Source of the DNA: CAYVVD01 sp964454975
GTDB lineage: Bacteria; Bacteroidota; Ignavibacteria; Kapaibacteriales; UBA2268
Direction of reading: 5' to 3'
Assembly (NCBI GenBank): GCA_964454975.1
Contig: CAYVVD010000022.1
Coordinates: forward strand, 1 to 50,392
DNA length: 50,392 bases
The position numbers and the translations under genes are program-made. Below are positions 26,288-33,103 of the stretch, piece by piece; within the stretch, counting starts at the first letter, position 1; the number at the start of each line of letters is the position of its first letter. The notes under the pieces are model-generated. The model did not search any database. It saw nothing but the letters and a program-made list of their open reading frames with translations, and was not told the origin of the DNA.

Positions 26288-26990
26288 AATTCTCATCCAC
26301 ATCGTTACGTTCACCAAAGAACATTTCGGCAACTCGAAGGTCATTCTGTGTGGTAATTTTAAAATTGCTTGTCTCACCTTCCACCACTTTCACTTTGTAT
26401 CCGATAAATTCGACCAGTTGTGCGTCATCAGTACCTTCAAAACCGGCTTTAGCAGCCTGATCGAATGCCTCCTTTATTATATCATACCAAAATGCCTGGG
26501 GGGTTTGCACGCTGCAAAGCTTGTTGCGGTCGTGGGTCTTTGTTACAATCCCCGTCCCGTTCATTTCTTTGATTGTGTCAACTGGTGGAAGTGCCGGTAT
26601 TGCAGCTCCGTAATCTTCTGCAGCATCAAGGACACGGTCAATCAGTTCTTTTGTAACAAAAGGTCTAACAGCATCATGTATTACTACTACATCGCAGTCT
26701 TTCAAATGCTCTGAACGGAGGCCGTGATTTACCGACTCCTGACGAGTAGTACCACCAACAACAATTCCCTTTACTTTCTTAAGATTATACCTTAATACAA
26801 TTTCTTTTGTGTAGTTGTACCAGTCGCTATTAATTGGGATTATAATTGATTCTACGCTTTCGTGTTCTTCAAAAGGAAGGATTGTCCTTATAAGGAGGGG
26901 GATGCCGGCGAAATCATTGAATTGCTTGGGTTTTTTAGCCCCGAATCTCCTTCCTGAACCACCGGCTGGAATAATTACTCCACATTTCAT
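26286..26990 (-). CDS. ispD: 2-C-methyl-D-erythritol 4-phosphate cytidylyltransferase
   Basis: This 234-residue cytosolic enzyme of the non-mevalonate isoprenoid pathway transfers CMP to MEP. The nucleotide-binding start is VIIPAGGSGRRFGAKKPKQF, followed by GGTTRQESVNHGL, VVIHDAVRPFV, VDTIK, TPQAFWYDII and TDDAQLVEFIG, all typical of IspD. Length is normal. It stands alone, without ispF. A Tar-type cytidylyltransferase (ribitol phosphate) has a related sequence, but the VRPFV/TPQ pattern and the absence of teichoic acid genes favour IspD. Confidence 0.93.
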   Translation of the reverse strand: MKCGVIIPAGGSGRRFGAKKPKQFNDFAGIPLLIRTILPFEEHESVESIIIPINSDWYNYTKEIVLRYNLKKVKGIVVGGTTRQESVNHGLRSEHLKDCDVVVIHDAVRPFVTKELIDRVLDAAEDYGAAIPALPPVDTIKEMNGTGIVTKTHDRNKLCSVQTPQAFWYDIIKEAFDQAAKAGFEGTDDAQLVEFIGYKVKVVEGETSNFKITTQNDLRVAEMFFGERNDVDEN

Positions 26991-27118
26991 TTTTTCCTCT
27001 GCTCATTTCTTATTTTGCAAAATAAACTTATAGCAGAACAGAGACAATTAATTTTGATTTAATTTATTAACACAGCCTCATTATTTATTTTTTTATATTA
27101 TCACAAAATCCTTTAATT

Positions 27119-27126
27119 TATATTTG
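27119..27126 (+). promoter_or_regulatory. -7-like promoter element (TATATTTG)
   Basis: TATATTTG fits TAnnTTTG 22 bp before the ATG at 27149. No -33 TTTG is present, and AT-rich DNA makes chance matches likely. Confidence 0.3.
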
Positions 27127-27148
27127 ATTAACTAAAGCATGGACTTTA

Positions 27149-27595
27149 ATGGGTTTCATTTTTGATAACTCGGATATAGATAAAATTACAGAAACGCTTT
27201 CCGCGAAACCCGTGAATCACGGAGAAAGCTTGCAATGGAGGCTGGAAAACAAGGAAGCAGGGCAGGTACTCGTTCTGACTATTTCCAACAATGTAGAATT
27301 TTCTGAGAACCAAACTGGTTCCCTAATTTCTGTTCAGACTAAGTTTGGCTACTTTGAACTCCACGAATGTGCCGGCTATTTCCTTTTTGACCCTGATGAA
27401 GTAATTTTTTATATGCACGATGAAAACAAGCTGTCGAGTATGAGCATCGGCAGGGGGGCCTCTTGCTCGTTGTATGCTAATATTGATAAAAAACTGCTGA
27501 ATGCCGATTTCAGTACCATCAACCCCGCTTTATTACTCTCAGCTATGCAACTATCAATAGCTGAGAATTTCCTCGCCGTTGAGAACAACGGCTGA
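27149..27595 (+). CDS. Hypothetical protein upstream of ybeY
   Basis: This 148-residue soluble protein has no signal peptide, TM segment or motif that I know. The composition is typical of a folded alpha/beta protein, with a beta-rich middle (AGQVLVLTISNNVEF, LISVQTKFGYFELHE) and a helical end. The ATG at 27149 is used; an ATG at 27139 is out of frame and stops early. It lies 34 bp before ybeY and probably begins the run to tRNA-Arg. Function unknown. Confidence 0.7.
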   Translation: MGFIFDNSDIDKITETLSAKPVNHGESLQWRLENKEAGQVLVLTISNNVEFSENQTGSLISVQTKFGYFELHECAGYFLFDPDEVIFYMHDENKLSSMSIGRGASCSLYANIDKKLLNADFSTINPALLLSAMQLSIAENFLAVENNG

Positions 27596-27629
27596 ATAGA
27601 ATATTAAATAAAAGGATGCGTCTAATACC

Positions 27630-28043
27630 GTGAATGTTACGGTCAACGTATTTAACCAAAGTTCTGTTAAGCGGCTTCCGAAAAGCCGTATAAAAAGGAT
27701 TGTTTCGAATATTATTGAATGTGAATCCCCCACTGTCAATAAGGTGAATATTATTTTCACCGATCCGGAATTTATGCTCGAAATGAACTCAAAATACCTG
27801 GTTCATAACTTCGTTACAGATGTGATTTCTTTCGATGGCGATAGTGAGATGCCTGCAGAAATTTACATTTGTGCCGAAAAAGCAATTGAACAGGCTCGTG
27901 AATACGGCGTTACAACCGGGAATGAAGCTCTAAGGCTTGCTATTCACGGTACGCTTCATGTGTGCGGATACGACGATGATACTGACTTGAAAAGACTTGA
28001 AATGAGCAGGGTGGAAGATTATTACTTAGAATTAACCAAATAA
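27630..28043 (+). CDS. ybeY: YbeY endoribonuclease / rRNA maturation factor
   Basis: This is a 137-residue YbeY-family protein, involved in 16S rRNA 3' maturation and 70S ribosome quality control. The core is INIIFTDPEFMLEMNSKYL, TDVISF, PAEIYICAEKA and LAIHGTLHVCGYDDD (in segments). The canonical metal motif is H-G-x-L-H-x-x-G-Y-D-H; here the third His is Asp (GYDDD). As I recall, such changes are common in Bacteroidota homologues, so this need not mean inactivity. The start is GTG at 27630 with AAAGGA 13 nt upstream. It sits between a hypothetical gene and a Smg-family gene. Confidence 0.9.
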   Translation: MNVTVNVFNQSSVKRLPKSRIKRIVSNIIECESPTVNKVNIIFTDPEFMLEMNSKYLVHNFVTDVISFDGDSEMPAEIYICAEKAIEQAREYGVTTGNEALRLAIHGTLHVCGYDDDTDLKRLEMSRVEDYYLELTK

Positions 28044-28109
28044 TGCCTTGCTTTTTAATAAAAAATATTCAATTTTGTATGCAGGTATTCCTGTTGGGAA
28101 GCTGACATT

Positions 28110-28565
28110 ATGTTTGAGAGAATTATAGAAATAATCGTTTTTGTTATTTCCGAATTGAAGCAAAACAAGCACATTTCGGATATTGACGTTGATGAACTAC
28201 AGAAGCTGGGCTATACAAACTCGGAAATATCAACTGCATTCAGTTGGCTGGCTGACAGGATTGAATTCTCCGAGCAGGTTGTTGCAGAGTCTTCAATTCG
28301 CAGTACGGATTCTTTCCGCATCTTCCACGATGCTGAAAAAGAGCTGTTCACTCGTGATGCACTCGGCGAGCTTATACAGTTTCAATCACTCGGCTTGCTC
28401 AACAACGATCATATTGAGAGCCTGATTGAACGTGCTTTGATGTCCGGCCTGATGGAAGTGGACACGCAGACTCTCAAAACATTTGTAGCAGGGATACTTT
28501 TCAGCGCAAGCGCAAATGCGGACAGCAACCGCGTGATGTTACGCGGCAATGATACGATAAATTAG
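28110..28565 (+). CDS. smg: Smg / DUF494 family protein
   Basis: This is a 151-residue protein of the Smg/DUF494 type. It shows a helical N-terminal region starting MFERIIEIIVFVISEL, then ELQKLGYTNSEISTAFSWL, and a C-terminal helical part RDALGELIQFQSLGLL and ALMSG. In proteobacteria smg lies beside topA/def or dprA; its role is not settled. The stop codon TAG ends at 28565, which is also the first base of tRNA-Arg, so the mRNA 3' end must be created by tRNA 5' processing if the two are co-transcribed. Confidence 0.82.
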   Translation: MFERIIEIIVFVISELKQNKHISDIDVDELQKLGYTNSEISTAFSWLADRIEFSEQVVAESSIRSTDSFRIFHDAEKELFTRDALGELIQFQSLGLLNNDHIESLIERALMSGLMEVDTQTLKTFVAGILFSASANADSNRVMLRGNDTIN

Positions 28566-28638
28566 GTCCAGTAGCTCAGTAGGATAGAGCACAAGTTTCC
28601 TAAACTTGGTGTCGCAGGTTCGAATCCTGCCTGGATCA
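28565..28638 (+). tRNA. tRNA-Arg (anticodon CCU)
   Basis: The 74-nt cloverleaf reads by hand: acceptor GGTCCAG / CTGGATC (one G-U), D stem GCTC/GAGC, anticodon stem CAAGT/ACTTG with loop TTCCTAA (anticodon CCT), T stem GCAGG/CCTGC with TTCGAAT loop, and discriminator A. CCA is not encoded. The first base is shared with the smg stop codon. Confidence 0.95.
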
Positions 28639-28642
28639 CTTC

Positions 28643-28664
28643 ACTCGCCAATGGCGAGTTTTTT
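28643..28664 (+). terminator. Rho-independent terminator after tRNA-Arg
   Basis: A 7-bp stem ACTCGCC / GGCGAGT with a 3-nt loop is followed by a T-run, 5 bp after the tRNA. It ends the ybeY-smg-tRNA transcript. Confidence 0.88.
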
Positions 28665-28671
28665 ATTCAAA

Positions 28672-28914
28672 TCAATTATCAACATACCATTCGTCCCAGA
28701 TCCTGCTACTATCGTGATTGCGGAGGTCAATATTAAAATCTATTGTGCCCTTCAATCCAATTAATACTGATAACCAGCCTGCGTGAATTTCCAAATAATC
28801 TTCTTCTGGAACTCCCTTGTAGATGATTGCCAAATCAGTACCGCACTTCCCTTCGCTTTTCAATTCGAATCGAAAAATTGAGTTGATATACTCAATCTCG
28901 AAAATTGAATCTGA
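28672..28914 (-). pseudogene. C-terminal fragment of an SRPBCC/AHSA1-type protein
   Basis: About 80 residues from SDSIFEIEYINSIFRFEL to a natural stop resemble the end of SRPBCC (START/AHSA1-like) proteins, notably HAGWLSVLIGLKG and DLRNHDSSRIWDEWYVDN. Upstream of about 28914 the frame continues only as antisense to an LRR fragment, so the N-terminal half is lost. No start codon is suitable. Intact members are about 150 residues. Confidence 0.65.
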
Positions 28915-29145
28915 TTGCCTGTACAAAACCCTGATTACGATTTCGACAAAGTTTTCAAACAATTAGAATCTTTGCAGAATCTACTATTTCTCGATTTGAG
29001 AGCTAATAACTTAACGAGCCTGCCGCAAAGCATTGGGAATCTTAAGAACCTGCAAGTGCTCTTATTGAGCGAGGATGAATTTTTCGGAGAAAAAAAGGAG
29101 AAAATTCAAAAAATTTTGCCTAATGCTAAAATTTATGATAAGTAA
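28915..29145 (+). pseudogene. Leucine-rich-repeat protein fragment
   Basis: About 76 codons encode one to two LRRs (LQNLLFLDLRANNLTSLPQSIGNLKNLQVLLL) with a C-terminal tail and natural stop. The 5' end is missing: the reading frame begins abruptly at about 28915, where it meets the opposite-facing SRPBCC fragment, and no ribosome binding site or signal peptide is seen. It looks like the 3' end of a longer LRR gene. Confidence 0.6.
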
Positions 29146-29170
29146 TTCTAAAGTGTTTCCCTGTATTCCT

Positions 29171-29214
29171 ACACACCCCTAACTCCCCTCGGCAGAGGGG
29201 ACTTGGTGGTGTGG
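29171..29214. repeat. Imperfect palindrome of a dispersed repeat family
   Basis: Arms ACACACCCCTAACTCCCCTC and GAGGGGACTTGGTGGTGTGG pair imperfectly around a GGCA loop. It resembles the degenerate units at 7890-8043 and lies between two gene remnants. Confidence 0.65.
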
Positions 29215-29603
29215 CATTAGTTTTTGCCTCAGGTTTTCTCTCACCCGGCGGGCAGGATGTGGAAATCCCCAAAGGATATGAATTTGGATTATATGCAGCG
29301 CTGGCTGACGGTACAGTAATTCAATTGCCGGCTATTAGCATTGCTAATGTTGAGGATAAGAGCAGTGATCAGTCGCTTCTCTTATATCCTCATCCTGCAA
29401 ATGAATATATAACTATAGACACCGGCGGGGCGGTTATTGACTGGGTTAATCTCTACACTGTAGATGGTACCTTGATAAAATCTCTTAACCGGATTGAAGA
29501 CAGTACATTCAAATTTGATTTACGTGATGTGGCTACAGGAGCTTACCTGTTGAAAATCAATACAAACAGTGGCCTTGTTGACTGGCCGTTGCTTAAATAT
29601 TAA
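29215..29603 (+). pseudogene. 3' fragment of a T9SS-exported protein
   Basis: About 130 codons start inside the repeat and contain a short unknown stretch (GYEFGLYAALADGTVIQLP) followed by a complete type A sorting domain: LLYPHPANEYITIDTGG, VNLYTVDGTLIKSL, LRDVATGAYLLKI. No signal peptide is present, so it cannot be exported as it stands. A GTG at 29211 could start translation but lies in repeat DNA. A strong terminator follows, consistent with the 3' end of a once-functional gene. Confidence 0.7.
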
Positions 29604-29629
29604 TCAAGTACTCCGTAGTGATAGAAGAA

Positions 29630-29669
29630 GGGCTGTCTATTTTTTAATAGCAGCCCGTTTTTATTTTTT
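29630..29669 (+). terminator. Rho-independent terminator after the T9SS remnant
   Basis: Stem GGGCTG(T)CTATT / AATAGCAGCCC with a one-base bulge and a TTTT loop is followed by a long T-rich tract that runs into the 3' end of the convergent glycosyltransferase gene. Confidence 0.85.
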
Positions 29670-30413
29670 CCTTTCTAACTCCCACAAGAAGGCGTATTTG
29701 AGGAAAGTATATATAAAGCTGCTGAATCCGGCTAAAAATCCGCGGTAGCCGTCAAGGAATGCCAGGTTGAATATATACCGTCGAAGGAAGGCTGCAATTG
29801 GATTTAATACTTGATTCAAAAAAGAATATCTCCGGCCCTTTGTATGGTAAGATTCGGCTGATTTACGGGCATATGCAATAGTCTTTTCAAAGTGATGTTT
29901 CAGGTCCCTGTATGAATAATGCAGCAAATCACCCTTAAGTTTTGAAGATTTCCCGTCTATAGATAACTTATCGTGAGGGTCAAGTCCTCCCCACTCCGGC
30001 CTTGCGCTCTTATGGACGAGGCGGAGATTCCAATCCGGCTGCCAGGCATAGTTCAACATCTTACCGAGGTAAACCGTTTTACGGTTAATTTCATATCCCA
30101 TGAAATCATTATTGTTTATAGCCTTCAAAATCTCAGTTTTTAATTCAGGTGTTGCTACTTCATCGCAGTCGAGGCATAGTATCCAATCCGAAGAACAGAT
30201 TTCCAAGGCAAAATTTTTATTCGCGATATGCCCCTCCCATGGATGCAGGATGGCTTTAACTCCATAGGATTCGGCAATTTCCACAGTTTTGTCAGTGGAA
30301 TGACAATCAACAAGGATTATCTCTGATGCGATATCCCTTATCGCATCAATCGTCCTGCGGATGTTTTCTTCTTCGTTGAAAGAAATAATGGATATGGAAA
30401 GGCTTGGTTTCAT
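29661..30413 (-). CDS. Glycosyltransferase family 2, LPS-core type (WaaE/KdtX-like)
   Basis: This 250-residue GT2 enzyme has the N-terminal nucleotide-sugar fold (LSISIISFNEEENIRRTIDAI, EIILVDCHSTDKTVEIA), then HIANKNFALEICSSDWILCLDCDE, where the DCDE carries the metal-binding Asp. WNLRLVHKS and HYSYRDLKHHFEK follow. The pattern matches WaaE/KdtX-like glucosyltransferases of the lipopolysaccharide core. The C-terminal hydrophobic stretch (about 205-245) suggests membrane association. The ATG directly follows the T-run of the rplS terminator, so there is no Shine-Dalgarno; expression may rely on read-through or an internal promoter. Confidence 0.87.
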   Translation of the reverse strand: MKPSLSISIISFNEEENIRRTIDAIRDIASEIILVDCHSTDKTVEIAESYGVKAILHPWEGHIANKNFALEICSSDWILCLDCDEVATPELKTEILKAINNNDFMGYEINRKTVYLGKMLNYAWQPDWNLRLVHKSARPEWGGLDPHDKLSIDGKSSKLKGDLLHYSYRDLKHHFEKTIAYARKSAESYHTKGRRYSFLNQVLNPIAAFLRRYIFNLAFLDGYRGFLAGFSSFIYTFLKYAFLWELERKK

Positions 30414-30436
30414 AAAAAAGGCGGAAAAATTCCGCC
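30414..30436 (-). terminator. Rho-independent terminator of rplS
   Basis: On the minus strand GGCGGAA / TTCCGCC forms a 7-bp stem with a 3-nt loop, followed by six T residues that end one base before the glycosyltransferase ATG. Confidence 0.85.
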
Positions 30437-30466
30437 CCTTTAATTTCTTTGTATGTGAATATGCAA

Positions 30467-30847
30467 TTAGCTGAGTTTCTGGCGGATTTTCTTTTCGGAC
30501 ATTCCACGCAAATAGAAAAGCTTGGCCCTGCGGACCCGGCCACTGCGAATCACTTCGATGCTTTGAATCATTGGTGAATGAAGCGGAAAAACACGCTCAA
30601 CACCTACACCATTCGAAATTTTCCTGACAGTGAAAGTCTGGTTGATTCCGGCACCGCGCCTCGAAAGTACGATTCCCTTGAAATTCTGAATCCTTTCCTT
30701 GTCACCCTCAACAACGCGCACGGCAACATTAATAGTATCACCGGCTTTAAATTCAGGCATCTCCTGGTAATTATCACCGTATTTCTCTTTTTTGCCCGAG
30801 ACTGCCATCTCAACTGACATGTTATTAACTATATCGATTTTATTCAT
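30467..30847 (-). CDS. rplS: 50S ribosomal protein L19
   Basis: This is a 126-residue L19, located at the 30S-50S interface. It shows the typical FKAGDTINVAVRVVEGDKERIQNFKG, VLSRRGAGINQTFTVRKIS, GVGVERVFPLHSP and GRVRRAKLFYLRG in parts. Length is normal. It is monocistronic here (no rpsP, rimM or trmD neighbour), with its own promoter at 30877-30908 and a terminator right after it. Confidence 0.97.
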   Translation of the reverse strand: MNKIDIVNNMSVEMAVSGKKEKYGDNYQEMPEFKAGDTINVAVRVVEGDKERIQNFKGIVLSRRGAGINQTFTVRKISNGVGVERVFPLHSPMIQSIEVIRSGRVRRAKLFYLRGMSEKKIRQKLS

Positions 30848-30876
30848 AGTTTTAATTCCTTCTGATTACAGAGCTA

Positions 30877-30908
30877 CAAAATTAAACTAAATTCCAGATA
30901 ATACCAAA
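30877..30908 (-). promoter_or_regulatory. Bacteroidota-type promoter of rplS
   Basis: On the minus strand TTTG (30908-30905), a 20-bp spacer and TAATTTTG (30884-30877) match TTTG/TAnnTTTG at both sites and in spacing. Predicted start near 30870, about 23 nt before the ATG. It is the best promoter in the window. Confidence 0.7.
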
Positions 30909-31237
30909 GAGAAAAATTGATGATGGGTCTGATAAATGTGACCTTCAGTGTGAAATGCTATGTAGTCAGAGTTTGTACATACGTTTGAGCAGGTATAATA
31001 TTCTCATATTTTAATCCTAAAATCTTAATTGGATTAATTGTCTGATTATCTCCACATGATTAATAATCTTCAGAATCGCCAATTCCATGGATTCTATTTA
31101 ATTGGAGCCAAATAATTACATTTTTATAAGTACTTGTATTTTCAAGGTTTATACGGGACACGCTAAATGTGGAAAACAAATTATTTCTTTGGCATATTGA
31201 TTGACATAATCAAGCGGGAACAATTTGTTGGGGTTTA
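30909..31237. other. Gene-free stretch upstream of fliP
   Basis: This AT-rich stretch shows no open frame with coding character. It should hold the fliP-flhB promoter, but I see no convincing sigma-A, sigma-28 or sigma-54 site (a near sigma-54 match at 31190-31205 lacks the -12 GC). Confidence 0.5.
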
Positions 31238-32002
31238 GTGCGCTTACTTTTCACGGTAGTAGCGATACTATTGCTTTTCGCTTTGGAACTCCCCGCTCAA
31301 CAGCAGCAGGGAGGTAACATCAATTTGCCTTCAATATCTATTAACGTAGATGACGAGAGCAGCGGGGACGACCTTGTCCTGACACTTCAGATTCTGGGTG
31401 TCATCACAGTGCTTGCCCTTGCCCCGTCCATTCTCGTAATGATGACAAGTTTCACAAGGATTGTTGTTGTTTTTCATTTCCTAAAACAGGCGATGGGTAC
31501 ACATACACAGCCGCCAAATCAGCTGCTGACCGGTCTGGCGCTTTTTCTTACGTTTTTTGTCATGCAACCGGTGATGGACAAGGCAAACTCCGAAGGACTA
31601 CAGCCGTACCTGCGTGAGGAGATAAGCCAGGAACAAGCTGTGGACAATATGATAAAGCCTTTCAGGGAATTCATGCTTAAACATACTCGTGAGGAAGACC
31701 TGGCTTTGTTCATTAAGCTATCGGGGGCAGAGAAGCCACAGGATATTAGCGAAGTTTCTACCTGGGCGATAATTCCGGCATATTCAATCAGCGAGTTAAA
31801 AACGGCATTTCAAATCGGTTTTCTCATTTTTGTTCCATTCCTTGTCCTTGATATGATAATCGCGAGTACGCTGATGTCACTGGGTATGTTCCTGTTGCCG
31901 CCGCAGCTAATATCGCTGCCGATAAAGGTGCTTCTGTTTATATTGGTGGACGGCTGGTATCTTATAATTGAATCGCTGATGAACAGCATATTGAATAGTT
32001 AA
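31238..32002 (+). CDS. fliP: Flagellar type III export protein FliP
   Basis: This is a 254-residue core channel protein of the flagellar secretion gate. It has an N-terminal signal peptide (to about residue 20, LPAQQ) as usual for FliP, then LTLQILGVITVLALAPSILVMMTSFTRIVVVFHFLKQA, TQPPNQLLTGLALFLTFFVM and PFLVLDMIIASTLMSLGMFLLPP (in segments), the family hallmarks. The start is GTG at 31238, which gives the signal peptide. It heads fliP-fliQ-fliR-flhB. fliO, flhA and basal-body genes are not adjacent. Confidence 0.94.
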   Translation: MRLLFTVVAILLLFALELPAQQQQGGNINLPSISINVDDESSGDDLVLTLQILGVITVLALAPSILVMMTSFTRIVVVFHFLKQAMGTHTQPPNQLLTGLALFLTFFVMQPVMDKANSEGLQPYLREEISQEQAVDNMIKPFREFMLKHTREEDLALFIKLSGAEKPQDISEVSTWAIIPAYSISELKTAFQIGFLIFVPFLVLDMIIASTLMSLGMFLLPPQLISLPIKVLLFILVDGWYLIIESLMNSILNS

Positions 32003-32036
32003 ACCGAAATTGATGAAATAATATAAGGAGTCATGG

Positions 32037-32300
32037 ATGACTGAAGAAATGGTGGTTTCTGTTGTGCGGGATGCATTTTACTATGTGCTTATTGTCTGCG
32101 GCCCTCTGTTGCTTGTATCTCTAATCATCGGCCTGATAATTTCTGTATTCCAGGCTGCTACTTCAATTTCCGAGCAAACACTTACATTCGTCCCAAAACT
32201 GCTGGCAGTGTTTCTTACAACTGTAATTATATTGCCGTTTATGATAAGTAACCTAAAGACATTTACAATCGAGATATTTAATCTCATATCCGGATTGTAA
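32037..32300 (+). CDS. fliQ: Flagellar type III export protein FliQ
   Basis: This is an 87-residue two-TM protein of the export gate: TM1 at about 16-38 (VLIVCGPLLLVSLIIGLIIS), then FQAATSISEQTLTFVPK, the family hallmark, and TM2 at about 52-75. AAGGAG lies 6 nt before the ATG. Another ATG at 32033 is out of frame. Its stop overlaps the fliR start as TAATG. Confidence 0.94.
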   Translation: MTEEMVVSVVRDAFYYVLIVCGPLLLVSLIIGLIISVFQAATSISEQTLTFVPKLLAVFLTTVIILPFMISNLKTFTIEIFNLISGL

Positions 32301-33103
32301 TGACCCCTGATTCCGGCATAATCTCTATTTTTCTCGATAAATTCCTTATCGGAATATTAATATTTGTCCGCGTAAGCGGTATGATTGCATCTGCACCGTT
32401 TTTTCGCAGCCAGACGATAATCCCCCATGTGAAAATCATACTCGCATTTTTGCTGACAGCTTGGATAGCCACTGCATTTTCTGCAGAGCAGCCCGCGATT
32501 GATTTTCACCCATGGAGCCTGTTATTTATCGTTTTAAAGGAATTTTTCGTTGGGCTCGCTATTGGCTTTGTTGCCAATACAGTGTTTTTTGCAGCAAGAT
32601 TTGCAGGCGGCCTTATCGACTTCGATATGGGTTACCAGACAGCAACCCTGTTTACTCAGGATTCAACAACTCCAACGCTAATTGGCGAATTAAAGGAGAT
32701 GGTTGCAATAATGCTGTTTCTTATTATTGGGGGGCATCATTATCTAATCGAAAGCATGTTTGCAAGCTTGCAGGCAATACCGATTACTATATTTGCGGTG
32801 ACGGATTCTACAATTGAGCTTCTTATAAAAATGGCATCCGCCGTAATGATACTAGGAATCAAAATTTCCTCACCAATACTTGTGGCACTATTTCTGACCA
32901 ATCTGGCCTTGGCGCTTCTTGCACGTGTGGCTCCGCAAACCAATATATTTATTCTGAGTTTCCAGTTGAAAGTGTTTGTTGGCCTTATTGTACTTGTAGG
33001 CTCTGTCCCTTTGTTTGTTTATGTAACCAAAGGTGCATTGGGTACTTTCCAGGAGGAATTATACAGGATGCTGCTGACTCTTAACCCATCGAGGGTACCC
33101 TAA
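32300..33103 (+). CDS. fliR: Flagellar type III export protein FliR
   Basis: This is a 267-residue multi-TM protein, the third component of the FliPQR gate. It shows RVSGMIASAPFFRSQTIIP near the N-terminus, ALGFVAN-like AIGFVANTVF, GLIDFDMGY and the C-terminal APQTNIFILSFQLKVFVGLIVL. Overlaps on both sides (TAATG with fliQ and with flhB) indicate tight translational coupling. Length is normal. Confidence 0.93.
   Translation: MTPDSGIISIFLDKFLIGILIFVRVSGMIASAPFFRSQTIIPHVKIILAFLLTAWIATAFSAEQPAIDFHPWSLLFIVLKEFFVGLAIGFVANTVFFAARFAGGLIDFDMGYQTATLFTQDSTTPTLIGELKEMVAIMLFLIIGGHHYLIESMFASLQAIPITIFAVTDSTIELLIKMASAVMILGIKISSPILVALFLTNLALALLARVAPQTNIFILSFQLKVFVGLIVLVGSVPLFVYVTKGALGTFQEELYRMLLTLNPSRVP

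Noticed and set aside
27616..27633. Five-codon leader frame (MRLIP) overlapping the ybeY GTG start
   Set aside because: The purine-rich sequence is too close to its ATG to act as a ribosome binding site, and such short frames are common by chance.
31190..31205. Sigma-54-like site TGGCA-N6-TTGAC upstream of fliP
   Set aside because: The spacing fits, but the nearly invariant GC at -12 is GA, so it does not meet the consensus.
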